Shown: piece after piece, positions 28,449 to 40,403 of the stretch
Numbering within the stretch: the stretch's first letter is position 1
Layout of the letters: each line of letters starts with the position of its first letter
Notes under the pieces: model-generated
The model's input: only the letters and a program-made list of their open reading frames with translations
Databases searched by the model: none
What the model was told of the DNA's origin: nothing
Translations under genes and position numbers: made by a program
Assembly (NCBI GenBank): GCA_963277665.1
Contig: OY728125.1
Span: 1,715,308,889 to 1,715,372,888 of the forward strand
Source of the DNA: Viscum album
Taxonomy: Eukaryota > Streptophyta > Magnoliopsida > Santalales > Viscaceae
Reading direction: 5' to 3'
DNA length: 64,000 nt

Positions 28449-28970
28449 CTATTCCACAATAGTAAAGTCATAAACATCTTGTTCATCCCCAACTGACCTC
28501 ATTTCTGATCCATCAAAAGTTATAATTTCTTGAAATATTATCATAGAAGAAGATTTATCCCCCTCAAAAAATAAATCTTTCTTTTTAATCCTTGGGTGCA
28601 CTTCTCCAGTAAAATATGGTTTCTCTACAGGAACACTTTGTGAAAAAAGAAACTCCAGATTAATCTCTACATCTATCCTCTTTTTTTCCAACTGATTCAC
28701 CAGGGTCAGAATCATCATCATCATCTTCACTTTCATGACCATTTTTATCATATCCATTCCCATTAACACTTTAATTTCCATTTCCATTCTTATCCTCATC
28801 ATCATCATCACCACTATCATATTCATCATCAAACATTGAGCTACATTTAAATTGATCTTCCCCAAAACCTCTCTTTCTTTAACATCACTATCCAAAATCA
28901 TTTTTCTTTTTAGAAGCCTCCTAGGTGGTCTAAGAGCCCCATATGTAATTTGGGATAACATGAGAGACAA
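28449..28970 (-). pseudogene. Asp/Glu-rich ORF region in the SIRE 3' region
   Basis: The 173-codon frame contains a Met-rich centre that is simply the wrong reading of GAT/GAA-type repeats. In the neighbouring frame the same bases read as acidic runs with a stop near 28771. The flanking parts (basic start, then KKRIDVEINLEFLFSQSVPV) may belong to a real ancestral protein that suffered frameshifts. Function unknown. Confidence 0.3.
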
Positions 28971-30340
28971 ATTAGGGTCACTCCATTCATCAACAGAGAT
29001 TTCCTTCTCTAATTAATATTTTTAGTTGATTCTACTTCATTATATGAAAAAACAAAAATATTATCAAGCTCTGAAACTAGATCAACAATATCTATTGATC
29101 TTGTTGGATGGTCTACCAAATTAAAATTAAAATACAACTTATCACTATCTCCATCCCACCATCTACTCCAGTGGTTCCATCTATTATTTATTCTTGAGAA
29201 ATTCTTTTTTCAGTGAAAAAACCACTAAAATATGTAAGCATTTCATCTTCCTCAGTAACTAGGCCATTTTCCTTTAACAATTAAAAAATCATATTTGGAT
29301 AAATCAAGGAGATAGATATGGTGGAGGCTTTATCATATCTGATAGATGAATCATAATATATATATATATTGATATTAAGACCTCTTAGTATAAGAATAAA
29401 AATTATTATTTTTATTATAGAAACACTTTGAAGGAAATGTGAGAAACCCATGGTAACACACCTAGAAATGAAAAACCATGGGACAAAAATCAAACCTAGA
29501 AATCATCCGCATACATAACTTTCGAACCATCATGATTTATCTCAGAGTCGAGCACTAAATTAATAGATAAAATACCTGATTGATGGATGATGGAGTAAGT
29601 ATGTATCCTACCCAGCTAGCCTTCCATCTTCTATCTGCTAATGACTGTAGGAGAAACACCCATATTTAATAGATCTGTTTCCCCCCCCACATTTTTTGCT
29701 CCTTTTTGGGTGATTGTCTCTTCCAAAAATATAAAACTGGTTGTGGGTGACCACAGGGGAATCCGGTTCACATTGAACCCCCATAGAATCCATCATCCCT
29801 ACATTTTTGAAGCACTTTAAACACCAACAAATTACATGGTAACAACCATTTTGATTCAACTTCCCTTTATACTACTACAACTTCATTTGCAAGCTTGGGA
29901 TGCAATAGTTCAACTAGAGTTGGAAAAATCAAATTGATCTTCTGTTTCTTATCTAGTATCAATCCTTATAGATACTTCATTGAAGGAAGATTCATTCATG
30001 GAATATAAACTTGTTTGAAAAGCTCAATCGAGGGTAAGAATAAGTTTTAGAAGTTTGAATTTCAGAAAAAGGAAGGTCGCACAGGTCTTGAGAGAGAAAG
30101 GGGAGAGAATAGAGATGCTTTTGGAAATATAAAAATGTTTCTTTTTTATCATTTGGGATTTAGGTATATTGAAAAATAGATGTAGAAATGATAACGAAAA
30201 ATTAAAATTGAAATTAGTATCATGAAAATATATGTACCAGGTTACAAAAATAACATAATTCTGGATAAAAACAAACTATAAGATAGAAAACATTAAAAGT
30301 AGAATAATTCACAAAGGCATATACCTAATTGTGTGAAAAT

Positions 30341-30560
30341 CCAATGGTGTGTTGACAAAGATGGTGAGACAATTAAATGGTGAGACAACAACAATGGTGA
30401 GACAACAACAATGGTGAGACAAATAAAATGGTGAGACAATAATGACAACAAGACAACAACAATGAGACAACCTAAAATTGTGTCATACCTAATGGTGTAT
30501 CACTCAATGGTGTTTCATTAACAATAGTGTGTCACACAATGGTATTTCATACCCAAAAAT
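30341..30560. repeat. Degenerate minisatellite with aatggtgagac words
   Basis: The word atggtgagac occurs four times in about 80 bp (30361-30440), spaced by aac/aaat runs. It then decays into aatggtgt and gtgtcacacaatgg forms up to about 30560. Related gtgtctca words fill the right half of the SIRE LTR. No coding role is visible. Confidence 0.5.
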
Positions 30561-30828
30561 GTGTCTCTAAAAAATAAACATAACCAAAATTAATCATTCC
30601 TAATTCATATTTGATATCATCCATTCTCTTAGAATTTAATGGCTTTGTAAAAATATCATCTAATTGATGTTCTGTATCAATTTATTCAAGAGTTATATCA
30701 ATCTTTTGAAAATGGTATCTCAAAAAGTGATGACTTATATCAATTTTAATTATTATATAATGTGATACTCGAATCTTATAAATATTTATATGACTTGTAT
30801 TTTCATAATTTATGGGTAAATGTCATAA

Positions 30829-31077
30829 TTAATATCCATAGTCTATTAAAGTTTGTTCCATCCCCAAAATATGTGCACAACAACTACCTGTCTCTTTGTA
30901 TTTAGATTTAGTTGTGGATAATAAAAAATAATTTTGTTTCTTACTACACAATAAAAGTAGATAATTTCTTAAAAAGTGACATGTTCCAGAGGTTATTTTT
31001 CTATCTAACGTGCATCCACCAAAATAAAAATTAGAATAACTCACTTGAACAAATGATTTTCCCCTAGGGTAAAACAA
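30829..31077 (-). pseudogene. pol: RNase H relic of SIRE-type pol
   Basis: The 82-codon stretch matches the Ty1-copia RNase H pattern. It has a start resembling YPRG-S-, a conserved LDRKITSGTCHFL segment, then SKKQNYFLLSTTKSKYKETG and a GSCCAHIL stretch. The acidic residues usually found in the Y-D-D/A-DFAG and STAE-E-motifs are altered here (the first motif reads YSNFYFGG, the second STTKSKY), so the enzyme would be inactive. It overlaps the end of the RT relic by 14 bases in another frame. Confidence 0.75.
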
Positions 31078-32300
31078 ATAATAAATTGGTAGTATATCTA
31101 AGATATTTAAAAATTATTTTAACAATATTTTTGTGTGAGTATTGTGTATTAGCATGAAAAGGAGAACAAAAAAATACATTAAACATTATATCTGGTGCAA
31201 TAGCAGTTAAGTAGAGAATAATTTCAAATGAACCTCTGTAAGTGGCATGATCATCTGGTTTCCCATATTCATCAAGATCCAACTTACATGTTGTACTCAT
31301 AGTTTTATCACTAATCATAGAATGTTAAAATGTTTTAAAATGTCAATTTCATATTTAATTTTATCTTAAGTAATTCTTTATTCATTTTGAAAGATTTGAA
31401 ATCAAAGAAATAATTTTATTTCACCCATTAAACTTATTTCAAACTCACTTTTCAATATTTTGGATAAATTATTACAAAGATAATTTCTTGATGATATAAA
31501 AATAATATCACCAATATAGATTTATATTACTAATAAATCATTTGAAATTCATTCTATGAAAAGAGTAGGATAATATATTACTTTTTAAAAACAACATGAA
31601 ATAAAAAAATTGTTGAGCCTATCATACCAAGCTCTAGGAGCCTATTTAAAACCGTATAAAGCTTTAGTTAATTTGAAAACTTGATTTAAAATATGAGGAT
31701 CATCAAAAGTAGGGGTTGTTCAAAAAAATATCCTCAATTATAAAACCATTTGAGAATTAAATATTGAAATCCATTTGATAATTTTGGAAATATAGATGAG
31801 TTTCATTGGAAATAAGTATTCCTACAACTTCATGTATATATATAGTTGCGATGGTTTTCTTATAGTCAATTACTTCTTATTGAATATAACAAAGTGTAAC
31901 ATGTTTAGCCTTATTTCTAACTATAATTCCAAACTCATCAACCATATTCATAAACACCCATTTAGTTCCAATAGTTAATAAGTAACTAGGTCTATCTATT
32001 AGTTCGTACACTTTTATTCTTTCAAAGTGATTCAACTATTCTATCAATTTTATCACCCAGAATTCATCTTTAATAGCTTCATTGATGTTATAAGGTTCTA
32101 GTTGAGATAAGAATGGATGATTTTCACCCAAATTTTATAGAGATTCTCTAGTTTTTGTACCTATATCTAGATATCCTATAATATAATATAATATAAGGGA
32201 TGATACTTAAGAGTTATAAAAACATTATAAAAATAAGGGATGGTCACTTCAGGTTGTAATGTTAAGGTTTTAGAAGATCTAAAAATTCTTCAATACTGGA
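31064..32300 (-). pseudogene. pol: Reverse transcriptase relic of SIRE-type pol
   Basis: At 31621-31680 the minus strand reads FKLTKALYGFK, a stop, then APRAWYD, the standard Ty1-copia RT block with one nonsense codon (TAG). At about 31500-31530 the catalytic block reads IYIGDIIF with a preceding stop, so one of the two catalytic Asp residues is Gly. The C-terminal part (31064-31318) includes MISDKTMSTTCKLD and YLTAIAPDIMF. Frames shift several times. Ty1-copia family assignment is firm; SIRE lineage is inferred from overall structure. Confidence 0.75.
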
Positions 32301-32306
32301 TTATTT

Positions 32307-32624
32307 TTATGACTGTTCAACTAAAGAATTTAAAGGTTTATAATTAATGTTCAAAGTTGAAATATTATCATCAAGGTTTAGTAAGGATTTATTAGGTTCA
32401 TGTGGATCTATTTCTTCAAAATTTACACGGATATATTCTTCCCCAATTTTGTTCATTTTATTGAAATCTCTATAGGATTTACTAGAGGTTGAATAACAAG
32501 GGAAAATTACATCATCAATTTTGGAGGAAAATTTCACTAAATTATAGTTCACATTAAAGATAATGTATCTAAAACTAAAAACTCTAAATAAATTAACCTT
32601 TTTTTCTATTGTTCTAGAGTTCAT
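32307..32624 (-). pseudogene. pol: Integrase C-terminal region relic
   Basis: The 105-codon frame contains LFRVFSFRYIIFN, then FSSKIDDVIFPCYSTSSKSY, which matches the copia integrase C-terminal pattern ending in a FLGYS-like block. The remainder is the linker toward RT. Confidence 0.65.
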
Positions 32625-32739
32625 AAGGGGTCTTCTTTAGGATAGGTCTGATCAAGACTCTATTAATAATATAACAGTCTATATTAATAGATTTTATCAA
32701 AAAACAAATAGGTTGGACATACTCATTTAACATGGTCCA

Positions 32740-33200
32740 TGCTATCATTTATAAGGTTCTATTTTAACTTTCAATAACACCATTCAACTAAGGGGTCCCA
32801 GGAGAAGATATGTTATGAGTGTAGCCATTTTTTTGAAAAAAGCGTCAAAATATTGATTCTCAAATTCACGGTCATGGTCACTCTTTATGGTTTTAATTCT
32901 ATGTCCACTTAAGTTCTCTATAGATCTCGCATACTTGATGAAATAAGAACTAGATTCACTTTTTTGAGTTAAAAAGAATACCCAAGTATACTTAGGGAAA
33001 TCATCTATAATAACATAGACATAGTGTTTACCATTTAAACTATAAATTTTATATAGTCCATATAAATCCATGTGAACCAACATAAGAGGATGATAAGTTT
33101 GAAAATTCTTTCTTCAATTTATATGAAACTCTGTTCTGTTTCTATTTTTCAAAGGGGTTATAGACATTATCTGTTGGGAACTGAAGCTTATTTAAATTTA
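32740..33200 (-). pseudogene. pol: Integrase core relic of SIRE-type pol
   Basis: The best ORF (32784-33083) begins near the HMDLYGL block, which holds the first catalytic Asp. It continues with VYVIIDDFPKYTWVFFL and IKSDHDREFEN, which holds the second. The third acidic residue lies in a different frame near 32750-32770 (LNGVIES) after a frameshift, with stops on either side. Upstream at 33090-33200 the zinc-binding part is barely readable. Not functional. Confidence 0.75.
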
Positions 33201-33470
33201 TAACTATACCTTTCCTAGGTAGCTTCATAAGTGAGTGGATATTTTAAAGACACAGTCTCTTTTTCAAAAGACAATATTCTTTGCGAAAGGAACTTAAGAA
33301 GGAAACATTTTGAGAAAATAATGAATTTAAATCAACTACTTAAAGATTATAATTTCTCAAAGTAGTAAAAACATAATTATTTTTAGAATCATAAAATTTT
33401 CAAGCACCATTATAAAACATAATATAAAAACCATCATCACATAACTAATAAATACTAATCATATTTTATT

Positions 33471-33800
33471 TTAAACCATAAAAAAATAATACTTTAAAAA
33501 TAAAAACTGAATTTTGTTACCGATTTGGCTAAGTCGCATGATTTTTACATTAGAATTGTCACTAAATGTGACATGACCCCACATTAACCATACTATGTCA
33601 CTTGAATCATTCAAAATCCCTTGTCTTATATATTGGAAAAACACTATCAAAGTTCCATACACTCTTAAAGTAGTTCTTCAAATAGTTAACCTACAAAAAA
33701 CATTTGTTACAATAAATGACATTGGTACCCAGATCTATTTGGGCACAGAGATGTTAACCATTAAGACTTTGGGAACCAACATTTTCTTAATGGGTTTACT
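33471..33800 (-). pseudogene. pol: Protease / GAG-pre-integrase relic
   Basis: The minus-strand ORF at 33471-33662 contains WGHVTFSDNSNVKIMRLSQI, which fits the GHVTFGDN block downstream of the copia protease. The protease catalytic D-S/T-G is not readable. The plus-strand ORF at 33595-33804 is an overlap shadow. Confidence 0.55.
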
Positions 33801-35470
33801 ATAAATAGATTGTAAACTTTTGGAAATAATAATTTGGTTAGTTACTTTAGATAAATAATTTGTTTTTTAAATTTATGGCATTGAATTAGGTATAAAACTA
33901 TTAGTTGTCACTCCTTAATGTCCAAGTTGATATCTTTTTTATGTTACATAATTAGGTGTAACATGATTAACTAAAATTTAAGTAATATTTTTTCTACCAT
34001 TTGTAAACATTATATGTCTTTAATTAACTTCTCATTTGAATGTTAGGTTTTTTATTTTCTCTTAACATTTGATAATTTTTCTCTTTTTCAAAAGAAAAAA
34101 TAGATTTAATAATTATAGTTAGAGCATGATGTCTTTTGAGAACATTGAAATGATCCTTAACAAATTAATGATGTCTTCCATCATACTAAAATATTCAAAC
34201 ATATCTTCCTGATACATGTCGTCATTATTTTCATTTTTATAAATATCATCATTATTCATAAATAAAATACTAGAAACAGTAAGTACCACACTGAATATTT
34301 TCATTAAGAAAATGTCAGCTCAACTAGTATTTTCCACATGTAATTAGTCAAAATCACTTGAGCTATCCTCTAAATCACTCCATGTAGCTTTCATTAATTT
34401 ATTATACATTCAATCCCTGTCATCATATATCTTTTTATACATAATATTTGGATAGTCTAATTTTATATGTCCTTTTTTTATATTCATAGTAGACAAATTA
34501 TTTTGGATCATCATCCCTTTTATACTTTTTCTTCCACCTTCCTATTGAATCATATTTCATTTTGAATTTTGTATTCATGAAAAATTTATTTTTCCTATAA
34601 AAAGTATTAAATATTTTAGTTAGGTGTGCCATCTCCTCATCACCATATGGTGAAGATTCACTGTCACTTGAACTCACATCTCAGAATTTCTCTTTTCTCA
34701 TTTTCTTTTTCATACGATTTAGATATAATAGTCTTGAAGGATACATATATTATTTTAGGCTCTTTATATTGTTCTAGGATTAATTTTACCTCTTCTTCAC
34801 ACATGATAAACTTACCAATCATCTACATGATTCAAAATTTTCTAATATGACAGTATTCTCTAATTGATAAAGATGTGCATCTATATCTTTTTAAAAGGCA
34901 TCTCAACAATCTCATAATCCATTCCTTGTTAGATATAGTTTTTCAATATGATCTCATGGTATTAAAAATTTCATTAAACCTGAGGTACATTTCATAAATA
35001 GGTTTATCAAGATTCATCTTAAAATAATAATACTAATTGTCTTGGTATTAAGCCTCATCTCATTAATATTATAAGTTCCCTCATATGAAACCCATAAAGT
35101 TTCCCAAATTTCATGTACTGTTTTACATGTAAATATTTTGTTAAATTATTCATCTCCTAGTTCATGGTAAATGGAATTAATTTATTTGTAACTATTTTAA
35201 TAATAAATTGTTGTAGCTTCATCCTATGTAGCTCTATCAGTTGCAAGTAGTTCATATTTATCTTCAATTGCAGACGATATCCCAAAACCCATACTTTCTA
35301 TATGCATTTTAATTTTAATATTCCATTTGGATTGATACCATGGAAAAAATAAGGTCTATTGGTAGCTGAACCTTATTATATATTATCCATTTAAAGAGAT
35401 AAATTTAGAAATGAAAAAAATTTATGATTTCTAAAGCTTAACTAAAATTGTAGTTATACCGATTTGAAAA
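33800..35470 (-). pseudogene. gag: Gag relic of the SIRE-type element
   Basis: At about 35085-35160 the minus strand reads FNKIFTCKTVHEIWETLWVS, matching the conserved copia gag (UBN2-type) block. Near 34630-34690 lies an acidic Ser/Asp stretch (SSSDSESSPYGDEEM), also usual in SIRE gag. Near 34455-34500 the nucleocapsid zinc knuckle is recognisable but both leading Cys positions read as Tyr (YYEYKKRTYK). Many stops interrupt the region. ORFs at 34119-34304 (minus) and 34626-34850 (plus) have no separate meaning. Confidence 0.6.
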
Positions 35471-35493
35471 TTTTAATACCAAAGAAAACAAAC

Positions 35494-35504
35494 CTATGAT
35501 ACCA
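35494..35504 (-). other. Primer binding site of the SIRE-type element
   Basis: On the minus strand tggtatcatag follows the 5' LTR with two bases between. It matches the tRNA-iMet site tggtatcagag at 10 of 11 positions and fixes the orientation of the element. Confidence 0.7.
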
Positions 35505-36933
35505 AATATTTTTCTATGTGAGTATCTCCATAGGTGGTGGGGGTGAATTTAGTACCCAATAAAAATTTATGTACAAAATGGATTAATTTAAATTACAAAA
35601 AAAATTAAAATGGCCATGTTAATCAATAAAGTAGATTGTTATAAGTTGTAATCTTTCAAAATGTTTCTTAAATATTGATTAGTTCTTGGGTAAGAAATAT
35701 AAAATATTACTGAGTCATTTGAAATCAATTTAGTTAATTAAAATCTTATAAAAACACTAATGTTGATTAACTGTCAAAGTATTAGTTTTTATTTGGTTAA
35801 AAAAATTTCAGTTTTAAAATTAGAAATAAAGTAAAAAAAACACATAGTAGAAAGTAACAACAAAAGTTTTGGTCTCAAGCTAAGACTTAGTCCTATGCAC
35901 ATGGTGATTACCTATCATTAAGTAATTTATATTATATAAAAAGTTGATATAACACCTTGATTATGTTTAAATATAGTTTAAAAACTTTCTAGGTCACACA
36001 TGAACTCTTCCACAATTATACGTGGGAGTATAACCAAGCATGTCACAAAGGGACCTCTAACACTTTTATCAGTGGGAGTATATATGTAAGAAGATTTAAG
36101 AGAAGATATCAAGTATCTTCTAGTTCAGCACAAGATACAATGTTCATGAGATAAAATAGAAAATGCACACAAATTGATCAATAAGTAATAATAAATAAAT
36201 AGAACTAAACAATCTAAAAGTGTAAAGAATGAAAATCTTGGTATGTTGAAGTTTAGCTTGTGACACTTTGATTTAATTCATAGTAAAGTTCAAGTAAGTT
36301 TTTCTTGAAATTTTATGAAGAATAGAGTGTCTAAGAATCATGTTCTTTAATGGAGGGCAGGAGAATTTGTGTTTGAGATTTTAGTTTCCTCAGTCAAGTG
36401 ATTGTAGGATATAATAGTAGAGATCTTTATCTCTATGTGTGTTCTATAACTGTGATATCTCATCTTCTTATCTACTTCACATGACCATTCACTTATACTA
36501 TTATTACAAGAGGGAGTCTAATTCTCTCTCTAATAGCAGCATCAAGAATATACGAATCCTCTCTACTTCCTTATAATGTATGTATGACATCATTTTCAAT
36601 GTGTTCTATCGAGTATTTAAGACACTATCATTAAAATGTGAATCGACAATAATTTCAATAATATAGTCATAAGTAAATATTTAAATGAAATGTTTTTGTT
36701 AAGAAATGGTTGGAATAATTCCTAGAACAGTTACTTAAAACTGGAGGTGTCTCAGAGTCTGATGACGTCTCGTTCTAGCAGTGTCTTAGGTTTATGATGT
36801 CTCATATTGACGGTATAAAAACATTAGTGTCTTATATGTAGCCAAAATTTCATGTCTAGCTGGTGATGTCTCGTCTAAAACTAGTTCAGTTTGGGGATGT
36901 GTAAATCTACATCTGATGGAATGACATCCTCCA

Positions 36934-37680
36934 ATGGCCTGAAGGCCTTCATTTTTTTGTTGAATTTGATAATCCACATTTCAAGGGGTGAGGTGAAACC
37001 CTTACAAGGCCCATAGGAATAATTATTACATGGATCATAGGACATGGAAGAATTCATTTCCCATAGGCTTCAAAAATTATATATAACCCAGACTAACTAC
37101 TTGGAACAGCTCCTCCCCAACATCTTCCTCATGAAATCAGCTCTCCACCTTCACATGGTTTTTCGGCTAGGCTTTCCCATGCATGCACACTCTTGTCCCG
37201 ATGGTAAGTGCCATGACCTCTAATTCTTGCAATCCATTTAGCTTCTTCTATGTTGAAAGATCCTTGCTCCTCCTCCTTGTGATGTTTATTCCTTTGTAGG
37301 TTATCTAGTTTGCATCTGAACTTAGGTGGCCTGAAGGCCATGAGGTGGCCCGAAGGCCTTACTAACCTAAAGGTCTGGGTGCTCCGAAGACCTTAAAGGA
37401 CTCGGGGACCAAATCAGTGGCCCGAAGGCCCAAACGGGGGAATATTCTTGGCTGATACAATTCCAAATAGTTCCAGCTACAGTTCCCACTATAGTACCTG
37501 CTACAGTTCTGCATAGTTCCTACTATAGTGATGCTACAGTGCTATTACAGTACTGCTACATTACGGTTATAGTTCCCTGGAAAATAGCCTCTGACTGGAT
37601 TTGATCCCTGGTCCCCTAGATGCACTTAAAAGGAGTCCTCACCAACTAGGCTGAGGCTCATGTGTCTATGTCATGAAATC
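36934..37680 (-). mobile_element. Insertion inside the SIRE 5' LTR, retroposon-like
   Basis: This block has no counterpart in the other LTR. On the minus strand it begins near 37657 with a tRNA-like head, continues with about 120 bp of degenerate actgtagc-type repeats, then a GC-rich part with GGCCYGAAGGCC words at 37328, 37347 and 37419. Next comes a 70-codon ORF (37129-37341), and the block closes with an A-rich stretch (caacaaaaaaatg) near 36950. Another GGCCTGAAGGCC is at 36936. The ORF product (for example IEEAKWIARIRGHGTYHR) is not recognised. The order tRNA head, body, A-rich end suggests a SINE-like retroposon or a composite. The exact ends and target duplication are unclear (gacatcc on the left, gaaatcc on the right). 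Confidence 0.5.
37587..37657 (-). other. tRNA-like head with A and B box
   Basis: On the minus strand the 71-bp segment has ends gcctc and gaggc that pair, an A-box-like cagcctagttggtgagga, and a B-box-like gggatcaaatcc that differs from gggttcgaatcc at two positions. Spacing of the two boxes fits a tRNA. It is too altered for a working tRNA and lies inside a repeat, so a SINE promoter head is the likelier reading. Confidence 0.55.
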
Positions 37681-37987
37681 CAAATGGTTATATATCTTGG
37701 AAATTTCTCATACTTAGCAATATTTTTGTACTGATAGTTTGTCATGGACAATAGTGACTCATATGCAATGGTGCGAGTATCAATAGTTTATCAGCTTGGC
37801 GGTGATCTAGTCTTGATAGTGTGAGTCTGGCGGTGACTCGATCGGACAGTGTCTCTACTTCAATGGTGACTTATCCTTATCAAATTTTATCACCTATCTT
37901 ACAATATAGAATACTTATAGAAAACATGAAATTCATTAATATCATTATAATCATGATTTTGTGAGAAATAAAATTAATAGTTCAATA

Positions 37988-38790
37988 ATAACTATTGATG
38001 AATGATTTTAATAAAGTCTATATATTATATATACTCAGTTATATATTTTAATATTCATCTAAGGTTTATTATTAGGCATGTGTTAAGAATAAATCTAATT
38101 TCTTATTCAAATATTCATTTTACTAAAAACGGTTTTGTTCTATTTTGTGCACTTTTTTTAATTTTAATTCAACTAATTTTAATAATTTTAATTCATAAAA
38201 TTGATTTAATGTATTTATTAATTATATAAAATCTATCTTGGAGTTATTTTTTGAGTTTTTTTTAAAAAGATTATTTTTTGGTGAATGGGGAAAATAATTT
38301 TTTTTTTCAAATACCCATATTTTTCTGAAATTAATATAATCTAGGAATGAATTAATAAATAGTGATAAAATTTATCTTGACTAAATATATGTTATATTAG
38401 TTAGATAATGTATTGTAAAACATTATATTGAATTTGAAACCCAGGGTTGACTTTTTTGAATAGAAAATTTACTTTATTCTAATCAAAAACCATTTTTGAG
38501 ATATTACAATAAATGGAAAGGTTGGAAGATGAAATTAAATATTGGCTTATTCCAAAATTATAAAAACATTAATTTTCATTATTATTGAACCAAACAATCT
38601 AATTTAAACCAATTTATTACTTTAATTCAATATAAACTAATTTTTTACTCTTAAATCATGTATTTCCCTAAAAAACTATTTTTCTTTGCATTTTAAAAAT
38701 TTATATTAAAATTTATTTCAAACAGTTATAGAAATTATATCTTGAAAAAATTGATCCCATATTGAAATAAGTTGGTTCAAATTGGGTAAA
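37988..38790 (+). repeat. LTR-d, second segment
   Basis: Ladder LTR sequence resumes after the SIRE-type element (actattgatgaatgatttta, as in LTR-c near 16018) and runs to attgggtaaa, where the Tekay element is inserted. The plus-strand ORF at 38002-38229 is a low-complexity chance ORF. Confidence 0.7.
38786..38790 (+). other. Target site duplication of the Tekay element, left
   Basis: The 5 bp gtaaa precede the element and recur exactly at 50739-50743. Joining the flanks outside one copy gives attgggtaaatatgttacc, which matches the uninterrupted LTR-c sequence at 16651. Confidence 0.9.
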
Positions 38791-40403
38791 TATAACGACC
38801 CATACTTTACATACATTGTTAATACTTCAAAATTGAAGCACACTTATTACAACATATGACAAAACCACAAAGGACCGTATAGGTATAGTGTCCTTAGAAA
38901 CTGGGAAACATAAACAACTGGTTCATAAATCTTCTACAGTGTCTCCCATTTATTTCATCATATCTAGGGTCCCTTTTAGCATATTCTACTTAATATCCAT
39001 CTTCCTGACCTGGGGAAAAGAAAACATAAAAGGGTGAGCTCAAATGCTCAGCAAGGGCAAATAAAGGAAATAAAAATCATATCATATCTTTTTGAAAATC
39101 AAAACCTGCAAAAGAGATCATAATATCTTAACATGGAATAAATCATAGAAGTGAAAATGAGATCCCCAAAATCATAACATAAAACTTGAAACTTTGTGGC
39201 ATGCACACATAATCATGGAAAATCATTTCTTGTTAGTCATGACTCATTGCCAAGACTATCTTAGTGGACAAAGTCCCTTTCTGAACCGAGTTCACTCCTC
39301 GTTTCAGTCCTGTATCACTGAACCGAAATAACCTTCCGTTCCAACCATGTCTATCTCATGAGATATAAAATCTTTACCCAATGCATTGGAGGGAGATATA
39401 GGTCCCACCCATCTTATAATGAATCCTTTCTTATGTGTGCCACATAATCATAAAACATACATCATCGCATAACACATGTAACAAAAATGGGATTCTTGAA
39501 ACATCATGACATCATAAATCAATTCATATAAGATAATGGAATTCATAAAAATAATTCCATCACAACATGATCAAATCAATGTAATAATAGGGATAAAAAC
39601 AGAACCCTTTATTATCTTAGATGGAAAATAATTTTGATAAAACACTTGAACTCCATTCTTGAGGAAAATATCCTTTCTTCTTCAAAAACATTTTTTCCTT
39701 TCTTAACATGTCATACAACTTTAAACTAAAATATGTTGATTAAAAATAAACTTGAAAACTTGTAAAGGATGCTTCTTAGAAATAATATTTTAAAAATCCA
39801 TTCATGCCGTATAAGTTAAAAAAAACATTCTTCGTACTTTTGTCGGAAAAGTCAAAAAGTACCTCGTACGAAAAACGACAAAAGATTCCTTTCATACATA
39901 TTACTAAAAACTCACCGAAGGGTAAAAATGGATTTAAACAATTGTAGGTGGATGGAAATAATATTACATATTGATGAAACATGGATGTGGATGATAAAAT
40001 ACACCCCAGTAATTACCAAAGTAAAAACAATCTCGGATAAAAGTGAGATTGCGATATTTCCCTTACCTTAGGTCCGATTAGCTTTGTACGTGTCCGAAGC
40101 TCCTGTATAATGGTTTAAATAATGTTATTGACTTATTCCAGAATCATACATATTTATATGATATCATATATGGTCATATTATTAGCTTCTTGTTAGTTAT
40201 ATTTCATTGTTACTTGTTACTCGGGTCTTTATAACTTTTTGTTCTTATGCGTGTTTTGTCGAATAAATTCTTATTCTTATCTTTAGGTTATAGATAATTC
40301 ATTTCCAGAATGGTATTAGTGTAGTATATACCATATTCATTTATTCAATTCATTTATATAATCATTATGAAATGAAGATCATGTAGAACGAGTCGCATCA
40401 CAT

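Larger units (their letters stand above)
26411..30828 (-). mobile_element. Extended 3' region of the SIRE-type element
   Basis: About 4.4 kb separates RNase H from the 3' LTR. SIRE/Maximus elements are known for extra sequence, often with another ORF, in this place. Minus-strand ORFs remain at 26820-27170, 27314-27634, 28449-28970, 29281-29493 and 29638-29859. I recognise none of them by family. Near 28680-28820 one minus-strand frame is very rich in Asp and Glu (runs of four and five Asp), interrupted by a stop. The section near 28980-29100 aligns with the tail of the second SIRE remnant near 56990-57110, which supports the assignment. Much of the rest looks AT-rich and decayed. Confidence 0.5.
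24632..37987 (-). mobile_element. SIRE-type Ty1-copia element, decayed
   Basis: A 13.4-kb element on the minus strand has two diverged LTRs, a tRNA-Met primer site, gag and pol relics in copia order (gag, protease, integrase, reverse transcriptase, RNase H) and a long 3' region before the 3' LTR. The sequence aactattg is present on both sides (24629-24636 and 37990-37997) and contains the target duplication; the exact ends are uncertain by 5-8 bp. The LTRs are only about 75% alike by eye, so the insertion is old. Every coding part carries stops or frameshifts. Confidence 0.8.
35507..37987 (-). repeat. 5' LTR of the SIRE-type element, with an insertion
   Basis: It aligns with the 3' LTR at 24632-26394 but is about 720 bp longer because of a foreign block at roughly 36934-37680. 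The remaining LTR sequence is about 1.73 kb, in line with the partner. Confidence 0.75.

Noticed and set aside
30361..30440. A CRISPR-like array (regularly spaced atggtgagac)
   Set aside because: The repeats are about 10 bp with irregular short spacers, in a plant retroelement; this is a minisatellite.
37587..37657. A functional tRNA gene
   Set aside because: The B box has two changes, the stems other than the outer five pairs are poor, and it lies inside a repeat insertion. A SINE head fits better.
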